Positions 24,936-36,947 of a stretch of 64,000 nucleotides of DNA are shown piece by piece. Positions within the stretch are counted from its first letter, which is position 1. The number at the start of each line of letters is the position of its first letter. The DNA comes from Rotaria sp. Silwood1. Its lineage: Eukaryota > Rotifera > Eurotatoria > Philodinida > Philodinidae. The DNA is taken from contig CAJNOP010000012.1 in assembly GCA_905250075.1 (NCBI GenBank), positions 2,638,529 through 2,702,528 of the forward strand. Direction: 5' to 3'. The notes beneath the pieces are model-generated. The model worked only from the letters and a program-made list of their open reading frames with translations. It made no database searches and was not told the origin of the DNA. The position numbers and the translations under genes were made by a program.

Positions 24936-25848
24936 ATAATTTTTCGGGCGATTTTATTTTGTGTATAACTACCGTATAAAGTTAGCTTTTAACGCATGGC
25001 TTGGGTCAAGATTATCGGTAGTGTCCATGCTATATTTACAGAAAATTTCAGTCCCCTAAATGTTGAGTCATGATGGAACTGGACATTTATCAATGATCAG
25101 CAGTCATTTTCTGTTAGACAAGTTTTTTCGAAGGATCTTTCCAATTGAGTTTTTTTCAGAATTGTTTAAAAGCATTGTAATTATATAGACAGAAGGAGCA
25201 AAACACGAGCTACATTTTGATAACTAAAACTTTGTAAAAACAAAATGTCTATGTAGTAAAATGCTTATTTTACAACAGACAGCTGACAACGTTCATGGGA
25301 ACTCTTTATCGACTTTATATAATGAATGGTTTTTCTTTTTAAATATCATATTCGAAAGACATTCAAACTCTGCAAGTTTTTCAGAAAACGATACCTAAAA
25401 ACCATAAAAAAAACCGTTTTCCGTGAAACCTGAGATTATCTACTATCTTATGCAGTGTGTAATACTCTTTCGAATATGATATTTAAAAAGAAAAACCACT
25501 CATTATATAAAATTGATAAGGAGTTCGCATGAATGTTCTCAGCTGTCTGTCATAAAATAAGCATTTTACTACATAGACATTTTGCTTTTAGAAAGTTTTA
25601 GTTATCAAAATGTAGCTCGTGTTTTGCTCTTTCTATTTATATAACTACTATTCTTTTAAACAATTGTAAAAAAAATAACTCACTTAGAAAGATCGTCTGA
25701 AAAACTTGTCTAACAGAAAATGACTGTTACTCATTATTAGATGTCCAGTTCCACCATGAACACTACTGGTAATCTTGGTCAAAGCCGCGCCTCAAAAACT
25801 AACTTTATAAGTTAGTTATACACAAAATAAAACCGTCCGAAAAATTAT
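24936..25848. mobile_element. Fold-back element 1: near-complete inverted repeat of about 0.9 kb
   Basis: Left arm 24936-25359 and right arm 25467-25848 are reverse complements along almost their whole length: the ends ATAATTTTTCGG and CCGAAAAATTAT, and inside them blocks such as TTTTGTGTATAACTA, AGACAAGTTTTT, AACACGAGCTACATTTTGAT, TACTAAAACG-type stretches and ATATTCGAAAG at the tip. The loop is only about 110 bp. Arm identity looks about 80-85% by eye with small indels. There is no ORF. It could be a fold-back transposon, a MITE with extreme arms, or a local inverted duplication. No target duplication was recognised. Confidence 0.8.
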
Positions 25849-26345
25849 GTCCACTATTGTATTTTTCATTATCTATGTAGTTCATAATGCAATATGAACT
25901 TAAGATTCTATTTACAGGGACGGTTCTTCCTCGCAACTAACTGCTATAAATAAACTGTACTTTTCGTTCAAGAAGCCATCTATGCTCGGTTCAACCCGAA
26001 GCTATAAGAACTCGGCAGCCAGATTCCTGCTTCCTAGTTGCTACCGTTTTCCGACAGAAACTGATGTCTTTTCAGATGGAACTCCTCGAAATTATTGATT
26101 GAAAAGTTAACCAGTGAAAAACAATATAGTCGTATGAAAACATTTTATTTTATTATAAGACATTCTTTTAATTCATTAAAAACATTTTTTTGTACTCAAT
26201 AACACTTTATATGAGATCATCGACTTTACGGACGATTAATACCTACTTTTAGTAAGTCACATTGACCATAGATCATGTTTATTACTTGTTAATTATGAGA
26301 AAAAATATTTATTTAATTTTTATTCTTAAAAAGCTGAATAAACAT
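25849..26345. other. Spacer between fold-back element 1 and CCDC33-like 3' end
   Basis: A more GC-rich patch at about 25915-26080 looks like decayed repeat DNA. No gene. Confidence 0.4.
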
Positions 26346-29300
26346 TTAATAAGGCTTTGGTTTTCGTATTCGTGTCGGTGGTGTAGGTGACTAGAAAAAA
26401 AAACAACTAAACTTTCTAATTGATAAAAAGAACTAAAAATCTCACCGATGGCTCCATATCGTTGATTTTCGAAAGTAATTCAACTTTTTCTTTTCCCCAT
26501 GCAGCTGAATTTTCTTGCAACTAAAACATCATATACAATTATTTAATGATCAATAAGAAACAAATACGTAATATTAAATCATTGAAAACCCAAAACTTTT
26601 ATGAACCTTACTCGAGCTTTAAGCGTAGCTAATTCTTGTTGATAAGCTATATTTTGTTGAAGAAGATCGTCTCGATGACTATTTACCATTGCTGTATGAC
26701 GTCCAGGAGATACTCGTCTCTACTAAATATTCACTCTATGATCAATAAAAATCTAAGTAAAAAACGTACTTGAAGTTGTTGAGTTTCTAAACCAAGTGCA
26801 GCATGTTCAGATAAAAAGTTTCTATCAATATCATTAAATGCTCCTACAAAAAACAATAATCTCTTGTTCTCTAACAAAAATCAATGTCAAAGCAAGATTT
26901 CAACCTCCTAATCGTTTTTGTTTCATATAATTATTAATCATTGATTCAAGTCTTTCAATAACCATTTCTTGACGTCGAACTGTTTCTTCAAGTCCATCAG
27001 CTTTACCTATTCGTTGTTGTAATAATTTAATCTCTACTTCACGTGCTTGACTTGAACGAACTAATGCATCATATTGAGCACGTAATTCACCTCGCTACAA
27101 AAGAAAAATTTCTTTTTTTTTATTATTCATTTCTATGATATATATACGTATATACCCGAGCTAATTCTTTTTCATAAGCAATTATTTTTGCATAATTTTC
27201 TTTTAATTCAAGTGATTGAGCAGATATTTTAGCATTTAAACGATCTAAAAATAAAATAATATTTGATTTTTAAATTAATGATAAATAACATATTTTTCTC
27301 TTACTAAATATATCTTGAATTTTAGCTTTATCAATTTTATCACCTTCAAAAATTTCATATAAAACTTTTTTTTTCTTTTCAAAATTTTCTATTTTTGTTC
27401 GTAAATCAGCATTTGCTGCTCTTAATGTTTTATGTTGATCACGTAATTGTGTAACATCTTGTATAATACGTCGAATAGCTTGTTTATAAAGTGCAACTTC
27501 ACGTTCAAAATAATCAAACCAACCATTAATATCATCATCTCGACGTGGAGGATAATTTGTTGCTAACATAGCTCGATATTCTGTTGGAATATCATCCAAA
27601 TCATATGGATTAATACGTGGAATACGATAACGAGTATTCTATATTATCAATAATGAAGAATAAATACAAAACGCAAACAAACTTTAAGAACTAACATCTA
27701 CTGCTGGTGCTTGTGGAGCACTTTGTACAAACTTTAAAAAACAAAAATTGTAATTATAAAAAAAAAAAACGAAAAATTATCATACATCATATTGAGGTGG
27801 TTGATACAATTGTGGTGGAAGAAATGTTGGTTGAGCTGCCTTAAAAAAGAGGAAAAAAAGCAAATTCGAAATAAGCTTTTTGTCTTAGTTCAAATGCAGA
27901 CAAGAGAATACGTTAGTGCATCATTTGATATACTTATTGGTTTTGGTGCTAGAACCAATCGTTTTTGGTTCGGATGATAGTAAAACATACGTTTTATATG
28001 ATCCTGTGACTTAGCAGCAATCAACTGCAAAATATGTCATAAACAAGTGAAATGATTTTTAATAGGAGAAAAATATTTCGTTTTCTTTTTATGTTAAGAA
28101 AAAGAGAACAATCCATGCTTTAGTAACTTTAAGTGTTTATTTGTCTTGTATTTGTAGGTGATCGTTTGCCATTTTGAATTGCTATCAAATATACTTATAC
28201 TATTTGTTGCTAAAGATCAAACGAAAAATGGGCATGAATAGTTCTGGAACAGTTCGAAAGAGTGACATAAGGGTTTTTTAATAGTTTCATAACCTAATCT
28301 TTGAAGCTTTATCTAGCATAGTGGACAAATCATTCGCTAACGACATCACTTCGAAAAATTAGAACACGCGAATCTCAAAACATTGGACTTTCATAGAGCT
28401 AATGTTTTTAGAAGAGTTATCAATAGCAAATGCTAGCGTTAGCAACGCGAGACAAAAAAAAGAGCAATAACTTTTGCTTTATTCCAAATCAATGAGTCAG
28501 GCACCTAAATTCATAGGTTCTCGGTCCGAAAATTGTAGGAATTTGGAAGCAGAAATTGAATGAATTCGGTCACCGAATTCAATCCTTGTATTAGATATGT
28601 CTATACTAAAAGAACTTGATCAGAAAAATAGCCCTTGTAAAGAATCAAAATCAAATGAAAGGTTTACATGTTTAATTATACCTGAAATTGTCTATATTTG
28701 CGATAAATATCTGTCTATTAAAAGATAGTTGAAGTCGGTGGAGTTTAAATCGATCCTTTTTCCTGTAATTATGAAAGAAATTTAAATTACACACAAGACA
28801 ATATTTTTCCATAGTTCTTATGTAAAATTTATAGTAAATGAGTACACGTTTTCTATTCTATTAAATTAACAGTGTTCAAACAATAAACATCTATATATAA
28901 AATGTTTCTTACTTGTATAGGTGAACGAGCAACAGGCGGTGGTAATGTTGGTGATTTTATTGCTGGTAAAAAGTTTTTCTGTGACATAGGCACTTGTATA
29001 TAAACAGGTTCAGTACCATTTTGTTGAATACCTTGATTATAATATGAAGGTAATACAGGTAAATTATTACCTGATGATGAAAGAAGATTTTTTGTTGGAT
29101 GCCTTTCAGTAACAAGACGAAGAACAACTTCAGCTGTTAAATATTTCGCAGTTTCTGGTGCTAAATCACCTTCACTATTGATCATAAGACCTTTAATTGT
29201 TTTTTTTTGTTGAAATTCAAATGAATAAATAAATAAGAAATAAAAACAATGCAATACTACCTTCAGTTCTCATGCCTTCTCGTGCAGCTGATGATGAAAG

Positions 29301-32300
29301 TGCGTTTAATAATCGTGTATCTAATAGAATAGTTGTCCATCCAAGTAAACCTGCTATACGCCATCTTGTATTATTACCAATATTTTGTAATGGATAAAAT
29401 TCAAATACGAGTGCACTGTTCGGATTTGTAAACATATTATCTTTTTCATTATCATGCGAAAAGAAAAAGTCATGTTTCCATATTGGACGTTTTGACTAAA
29501 AGAATTTTTATAAAATATATTTTCCTGATTACAATCTATAGTATATAAAATGGTTATCTATTTATTCTTTAGACTATCATCGTTTGATCTCATATTTATA
29601 CTATCGATGTGTATTTTATCATTTAGTTTACTGTACAATTGAAAGCTTTGAGACAATTTCTAATTTGTTTGATGTATTAAATATGCAATTGAATCCAAAA
29701 TTTGTTTTTGTGACTATCTTTTTAGTATTGATTACTTTATTTGATATCTTCAATAGTAGTTTGTTGCCTTGTAGCAAATGAAAAACATTTCTATTTCGAT
29801 CTATATATTACACACAAGACAATAGAATTAATTAAAATACCATCTATATATGTTAGTCATTCTGCAGTTCTAACTGGAAGCAACAATTATTATTAGTATA
29901 AATGAATACAAAAAAAATCGAGATTCGTCAAGTTATATAACTGACGAAGAAAATCCTCAAATCAATGAATCCATATCTTTAACTTATAACTGCAGAGATA
30001 GTGTACTTTCACATTATTTTTTAAATAAATTCTGTGATCTTCTTAAGAAACATCAGAAAAATTGATTTTTGAGTTTCAACTTGAAACATTACATAGATAC
30101 ACATCTTAACAAGAATCTTTCATTGTGAAATTTTCAGATCATTTGATTTGTTTCCATTCTGAAATAAAAACATTAAATTTATCAGTTTATATGAATGATA
30201 TGAAAGGCATACTATTATCATAGTTGTATCTTAGGATAGGAACTACGGCAAGATTTTAAATAGTCACAAAATCAACTTTCGTTCAGAGCTGCTTTTACGC
30301 TAAGTTCCACGTTGACATTCTAAAATCAGTTTTTCCTCATGTTCCTTAGGAGAACTATAGCATCTATCTAAAAATTACTTTATAAGTGCAGCATCTCCGT
30401 AGCAATATACTGAGACTGCGAACTCTTTTCAAGATAATCATGGGTCATTAGGTTCATTCAATAAATTTATTCTGAATTCAACAACGATATACCAGTTAGA
30501 TGACTTGTCTCGTGAGACAGACATGACTTCATCTGCAACTGATTGTCATAAGACATCAAATTAAATTCGAAGATTTCAATATAAAATCAATTAATGTTTG
30601 CAAGATAATCACAGTGACAAATTTCGGTTTCGATTGCATATTAGTCTACGAAACAAATATGTAATTGTATCAACAAATCATTTCTCTTTACAAGTTGTCA
30701 ATTGCAGAGTAGACTAAACGATAATAGATGAATCTAAAGTATAAATATGACACAAAACGATGATAGTCTGACGAATAAATAAGTTAATATAAGCCATATA
30801 CTTTATTGTGATTAGAGAGATGTAATTTGTATTTTTTTATTGATCATCATACCCTTTTAGATGCTAGTGATAATTGAGGATAGCCATCATCTGAGAATTC
30901 TGGTAATATAAAATCTTGCTCGCTAGGATCTTCTACTACTTTAAACTTAATACCATGACTTTCATTTCTTTGATCAAGTAAATATGTTTGTCTATGAATA
31001 AATATAAAATCGATTTTATCAAATATAGCAAAATTTTTATGACATTCTTTGTTTTGCCGGTAACTCTATTCACGAACGTGATACAACATAGATCTATGTT
31101 TTCAAAAGATGCGTCGTTAAATCTTCTACTCGAATCACAAAATTCAGTCTTTACAATTCTTTTTCAAATTTTAATAGACTGTTAACTAGAGGTATGCATC
31201 GAACTTCAAAAATCTAATTTCATTCTTTTTTTTTATGTACCACTCATTTTTGATAATTGTGACTGTCGATAAACAAGAACTGTCAAGCCAATAAACATAT
31301 TAAATGAAAAAGAAAAGTAGAAAACTTGAAACTTAATTTTTCAGCATCCAAAATCCGAAAATAAAAAGTTACTGATCATATGAAGCAGAAAAACAACTAA
31401 TTCTCTACAAAATGATACCTCTTCGACCTCTGCATAACACTTTTTGACTGAATCGGATAAATTTTAAAAAAGTTCCAAAGTCCTTTTCGTCTAGTTTTTC
31501 ATACAAACAATGGCGAAAAAAACTGTCTTTTGGAGTTTCTTAATATCAATGTACTTCATCAAAAAAACCATCCTTCAAAGTTCAGAGACATCTAATTTTG
31601 TAGAGAATCAGTTACTTTCTTGCTTCGTGTAATCAAGAAAAGCTTTTATTTGTAGCTTCTAGTTGATGAAAAACTAAGTTTCAACAATGTTGTGAGCAGT
31701 TGCTTTCTTATAAAGTCCTGTTGTAAACAGTCTTATCTATTCAAGTCATTATTTGGATCCTTTATACGAGTTACCATTAGCAACAAAACATTGAATTTAA
31801 ATCTATATGACCAATTGTTGAGCCCATCGCATATGCCAGTCAAAAGAAATTTTCGAAGTCAGAATCGTCAAAATTTGTCTCCACAAGACTCTACTGCTAA
31901 CACTGAACACATGTGTCATTGTGCTATTTCTCACAATGGAATATTGGAAGTCTATTTTATGCTTGATAACTGAGGTCACTTTTAGTCAATACTGACTTCT
32001 CATCAACATGTTCTCATTTCATTATTTTGTTAAGCTTAATTCTTTTTTGTTTTTACTATTTCTTCCAAGAGTCAAAGAAGTTTAAACTAGTGATTTATGC
32101 ATCGAGCTCACTGTTTTTTAGGCAACATATTTGAGAGCAATAAAGTACAAAAAAAAGCAGCGTTTTACTTCAAGGCGTCGCATCCAAATCATTTGATTCA
32201 GACTTTACTTTTCACTTGTATTTGAAATGAGAATGGAGTAATAATCAAGATGTTTTGAAGGTTAAACTTGATAGTCAATATGAATGTTTAAAATTCAACA

Positions 32301-33269
32301 ATTTTCGGCCTTCTTTTTATTTTTTCTTATAGGAAATAACTTCAGTGTTAACAATCTACCAAAGTTTCGAAAATAGCTATAGGACTTGAATGTTTTGTAA
32401 TCCGAGTAAAACATTTAATGCAGCATTTTTTAAAAAATCCATTGTTTTATCTTGTTCCTAAATAGAGTTACATATGAAACGAAGCAATATCGCAAAATCT
32501 CTGCTAGAAACAAGTATCTAATACATGCCTATAAGATTTATAATCAGGTACAATTCGTGCAATAACATAACTTGATTGACTATTTGTAATCGGTACATCA
32601 AATCCATTTAATAATGCTTCTAAACCAAAATATCGAATATTTTCTTTTGATAAAGAACTTTGTTTCTTCATTATTGAAACATATAAACAAGTTGTTTGAG
32701 ATGTTTGTGGTAATGTCTTTTGTAAATTTAAATGATATTCATAGAATGGTGCTAACCATCTCCATAGTAAATGATATTCAACGATTTTCTTTTTACTAAC
32801 TTCATCAATAATAAAAAAAATAACTCCTGCAAATAAAATATTTAATCTACATTATGATAGAAAAGATGACTATACTATTTCTTTTTTTTTTCAAAACCTT
32901 TCAATCATCAATAGTATAGATAATGAACAAATTTTATTTTACCTTCCGATTGACTTTTATCTTCTGATATGTCTACATAAATCATTTCATTCCATTGAGG
33001 TGAAATACCTTCAACATAATTTGTTGCATTTATTGTTTCTACATTATCTTCTCCTGCTACAGTTGTGTGACTTTGTCTATATATATATTCATATATATAA
33101 ATAAATACAAAAATAATCAAGATTCATATAATTACGCTGTAACATAATATTGAGGTAAACGATTACCTATATTAGGTAAATTAGCGGCACCATGTACGAG
33201 TATATGAAGAAGTTCTCTACAACGTGGTGCAACATGTGGAAACAATGCACTATATTGTGCTGTTGCCAT
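26346..33269 (-). CDS. CCDC33: CCDC33-like C2-domain and coiled-coil protein
   Basis: A minus-strand gene of about 14 exons from the ATG at 33269 (MATAQYSALFPHV) to the stop at 26348-26346. N-terminal exons encode a C2-like domain (LHILVHGAANLPNIG, then ISPQWNEMIYVDI and YEYHLNLQKTLPQTSQTT), a further C2-like segment (KRPIWKHDFFFSHDNEKDNM), a proline-rich linker (TLPPPVARSP) and then coiled coil from about 27600 down to 26450, rich in Leu/Glu/Arg/Lys with heptad spacing. This order matches vertebrate CCDC33, a testis/cilia-associated protein; exact function is unknown. Introns at about 29500-30853 and 30992-32528 are unusually long. One intron (32528-30992) begins with GC rather than GT and is the only way to keep the frame open. 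The stop follows RIRKPKPY. Identification rests on domain order and sequence feel, so a related C2/coiled-coil gene is possible. Confidence 0.7.
30992..32528 (-). other. Long GC-AG intron of the CCDC33-like gene
   Basis: On the minus strand the exon ends TCTTATAG and the intron starts GCATGT (32528); the acceptor is TTCATAG ending at 30992. Only this choice keeps the frame (KSYR then QTYLLDQRN); the nearest GT donor shifts the next exon into an early stop. GC-AG introns are a known minor class. The intron also holds an inverted repeat with arms at about 31358-31415 and 31588-31652. Confidence 0.65.
31358..31652. repeat. Inverted repeat (MITE-like) in a CCDC33-like intron
   Basis: Arms of about 60 bp pair around ATTCTCTACAAAAT (left, about 31399-31412) and its complement near 31594-31607, extending outward through a GAAGCA block near 31383 and its partner near 31621. 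The interior has no ORF. Confidence 0.55.
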
Positions 33270-34724
33270 TGTTAGTGAATAGTGTGTTACGAAACAAGAA
33301 AAAAATGTATTTGATTTGATTTTGAAAATGTGTCGACACTTCACACAATTGATCAATAGTCACGAACAATCAACAATGTAAATATAATTATTCCCTTTTC
33401 TCTCTTTTATTCTACGTCATGTCATTTTTGTCTCGTTTAGTAATGCTTGAATTTCAATGGAAGAAAATTTCAACAATCATATTGAATTATTCTTTGCTGA
33501 TTTAATGACTGATTTGAAATCTTAATAATTTGTCTCATGCAATGCAACTCACAATAACTTACCTGATACAAGATATATCTCTATTCATTAAAATTAATCT
33601 TGTTAATGCTGATTTACTGAATATTTTGTTTCATGTTTGTTTTCTAATGATTTACAATACTTAAGAAATATTTATTTATCATGATCTGATCAAGTAATTA
33701 ATTCATCATTGAAGTATTTCTATTTAATCATTTGAAATGCATATAGAATTTTTATCTTTATTCAAATATGAACTTGCAATCAATAATTATCGTATAGAAA
33801 ATAGCTTTAAGAATTATATCAATTCAATCGATAACTTCATTTGTCAAAAGCAAGTGAATGTCTGAAAGTAATATTGATTTCTTATAAACTATTAATATAT
33901 CATTCCAATATAAAAATTAGCTACTCATACTGTTATATGAGCTCATTGATTTATAAATCATGTTGAAAAATTCTACAAGTTTTGTGAATGTCAATATATC
34001 ATTTATTCTCTTTGCATATTATATCACGTATAAATCTTTTTTTTGTTTTATTCAAGAAAAAAAGCAAATTAAAATTGTTTTTATTATCTCTGCTATAAAC
34101 TACGATAGTTTATTTGTATTTATTTCAATACATTCAAAAAACAGAGAATAAATGATACAATAATAAATATAAATAATAATAACTCACGTTATATCTCCTT
34201 CATCCATTTTTCTTCTTTCAAATTTCATCTTCCTTTTGAACGTATATTTCTTCATTTACTTCTCTGTATTCATCATACCGTTTTTTCATAAATTTTTCTT
34301 TAGAAATATAAAATAGTTTCTTTCTTTTTTTTTCTTCTCAGGAACAATCTTCAAACAAATCTTCCTTTCTTCATAACACAACTCTTCTTTCTTGTTTAAG
34401 CATGTTTACATAATTTCTTTTTTCTTGATACACATAGAATGAAGAAAAAAAAACAAAACAGTCAATTTGAGAACCTTATCGTGCAAGAACAAAAAAAAAA
34501 GGAAAACATCATGAAATAGACAGGAGGAAAAAAAATGAAAAGTGTAGCGCAGAATACACATACACAAAGAAAAAAAAAGACGAAGAAGAAATCATGTTGG
34601 ATGAGTATAGAGTTAGTTTAAACATTTTTTTTCTACTTTCATAGCAAAAAAAAACAATGTTGACTAGACACTCACCCCGATGAGATTCGTCAGCAGGGAA
34701 TGAATGCCATTTAGATTTTCCTAT
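33270..34724. other. Intergenic region between CCDC33-like and TRA2
   Basis: Promoter side of the CCDC33-like gene and 3' side of TRA2. Strong strand-asymmetric low-complexity runs: T/C-rich at 34200-34440 and A/G-rich at 34440-34600. No gene recognised. Confidence 0.45.
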
Positions 34725-36694
34725 TTAATCATATCCATAACCTGGACTTCGACGTCGACGATCACCACCTAAGAAAAAATAAATAAATAAATAAATTCAT
34801 TAATTTTTAAATTCTTACCACGTCGAGATCGTGATCGACTTCGACTACGAGAACGTGATCTAAATGATTTAATATTAATATATTCAATAATCTGTAATCA
34901 ATGCTAGTATTAACAAACCGAGATCGATTGTTATGATGACGATGTCGTCGATGATAGGATTTTCGTTCGGGTGATGGTGAACGACGATAACTATGTCCAT
35001 TTGATCGATGATATGATGTTGTACGAACACCCATATAAATACCAGGTGCTTTAATATTAATAAAAAAAAAAAAACAATTTAAAAAATCTTAAAAAAACTT
35101 ATCGGTTAACTTACTTGGTGTATGAGCACGTTTTGTCACCGAATAATCAATACGTAAGCGATGATGATCAACTTCAACAGAATTTAGAGCTTCTTTAGCC
35201 TAGACAAAAAAAAAAAATTTTTAATACAACAAAAATATTTGTTTTTTTGTTTTTCGTTTTTACTCGTGTTGCACTTTCAATTTCATCAAAATAAATAAAA
35301 CCAAATCCACGAGATTTATTTGTTTTTTTATCAATTACAACTTGTACATCTTTTATTCGACCAAATTTATGAAATAATTCTAAATTAATAAAAGAAACAT
35401 TTAACAAGTTAATTGTAAATAATTTTTTAAAATACCTTTTAAGTCACGTTCTGTTGTATATTGTGATAAACCAAACACTCCAAGTACTGCACTTGGTATT
35501 GGATTTTCACGATGCATTTCATTTGGTTGACGACGACCACCTTTTGGACTCGTTGGACTACGTCTTGATCGATGACGTGATGGTGAACGAGAACTATTGA
35601 AAAAAAAAATTTTTTCATAGATTTTTAGAATAAATATACAAAGTACCCTTAACTTCTATTAATAGAACAAAAAAAAACAAGAGAATATCTCCGTCGTAAT
35701 TTTGACTGAATGAGAAGGATAAGTTTTTCTCTATGGCATAAATCAAAAATTTGTATCATCTTCTATGAAAATGATTACATTCGTTATTTTTCCATCTTAC
35801 AAGATAAACATTCAATCGAATCTTTTCTGTTTTCCCTTATTGTCAAATTTATTTTACACAAACAAATCTTATGACTCATTGTACAAACAGTGTTTCATAG
35901 TTTCAGAAAGCTGTAGGATCCTACAAGATCTGGGTTTATAAAAATGTGGACTTGCATCTCTCATTCTTGTTTAATTGCGTTTATATAAGTATAACAAAAA
36001 CTATTTCATTCAGTTGAAGATTTTGATGCAACGATTTTTGTTAATACAATACTTTGTTCAACTAAATGAAAACTTGAAATTTTTCAAACATCAACTGATA
36101 AAAAGTCAACAACAAGAAATAACTTTACATGGACTTTTTTTTCGAAGAGTAACCAATATACAGCTAAAACCTTCATGTATATAGAAGATGTCAAATATTA
36201 CTAGGAAAAAATCGGATCTTCAAAAACGTGGACCCGCAACTACCGACATGACTTCCGTAATTAACATATTCTATAGACGTATATATTAACTCATCGAGTT
36301 GGACTATGGCATATATATTCTATTGATTGTTTTTGATGAAGTAATTTCATTACTAATAGTAATAGACCTAGGGCATGTCTGAAAAGGGAAAGGAGCGATT
36401 CAGTCGTCCACTTGCATCAGTGCTGTTATATTTTTATGTAATCACTTAATGAAGGACATGATATAACTTATCATTTTCATATTTTTGTCATAAGTATACT
36501 ATAAATTAAAAGAATAACATACTATCGTCTTGGTGATGGTGATCGGCTTGTTCGTGGTGAACCAGGCGATCGTCGACGTGATCGTCCATTATCTCGTTCT
36601 CTTGAATACTAAATAAAAAAAGCAAAAACAAAATATATGTGTTTCTTTTTTCTTTATTAAAAAACTTTTTACTACTTACACCACGATCACTCAT
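34725..36694 (-). CDS. TRA2: Transformer-2 (TRA2) SR-like splicing regulator
   Basis: TRA2 binds GAA-rich exonic enhancers and recruits the spliceosome in the nucleus. Start ATG at 36694; a tiny first exon (MSDRG) is followed by an Arg/Ser-rich exon (RSRRRSPGSPRTSRSPSPRR), a second RS segment, and one RRM with RNP2 LGVFGLS and RNP1 RGFGFIYF. The linker DYSVTKRAHTPTPGIYMG is the hallmark of TRA2 and clinches the assignment. A C-terminal RS domain (HRRHRHHNNRSRSRSRS) ends GYGYD at the stop 34727-34725. Architecture RS1-RRM-RS2 is complete. The intron between RS exons (about 35597-36525) is 0.9 kb and contains an interspersed repeat copy. TRA2 genes often autoregulate through alternative exons in this region, which cannot be tested here. 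The start lies 253 bp from the divergent FBXO7 gene. Confidence 0.93.
35941..36235 (+). repeat. Interspersed repeat, copy A (in a TRA2 intron)
   Basis: About 300 bp resembling 49045-49400 in the same orientation. Shared blocks include CGTTTATATAAGTATAAC, ACTGAAGATTTTG-like sequence, TTTTTCAACTA-type sequence, CAACAAGAAATAA and a terminal GTGGAC/GTGGCC-TTGCA motif. Divergence is substantial, implying an old non-autonomous family. No coding content. Confidence 0.7.
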
Positions 36695-36947
36695 TTTATC
36701 GTTGAAAATAATGATTACCTTCTAAATGATAGAGACAGATGAAAAACAAACAAACAAATAAACAAAAAATAACTAATAAAGGATTGTCATATATATATGG
36801 CGACATATTATTTCATTGGTAGATTTTTTATGACGATCATGTGAATTCATTCCCCTGACTTGTATCAATAAGGAAAAATAAAGAGAGCGCTGTCTGCTGT
36901 CTGAAAGCGATAAGTTTATTTAGTTTTTCTTGGTTTCTATTCGAATA
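36695..36947. promoter_or_regulatory. Shared divergent promoter region of TRA2 and FBXO7
   Basis: Only about 253 bp separate the two start codons, which point away from each other. The segment must carry both 5' UTRs and promoters. A short AT repeat (ATATATATGG near 36790) is visible, but no TATA box can be assigned with confidence. Confidence 0.6.

Noticed and set aside
28559..28580. Palindrome TGAATTCGG-TCA-CCGAATTCA in an intron
   Set aside because: A single short palindrome with no associated repeat or gene feature.
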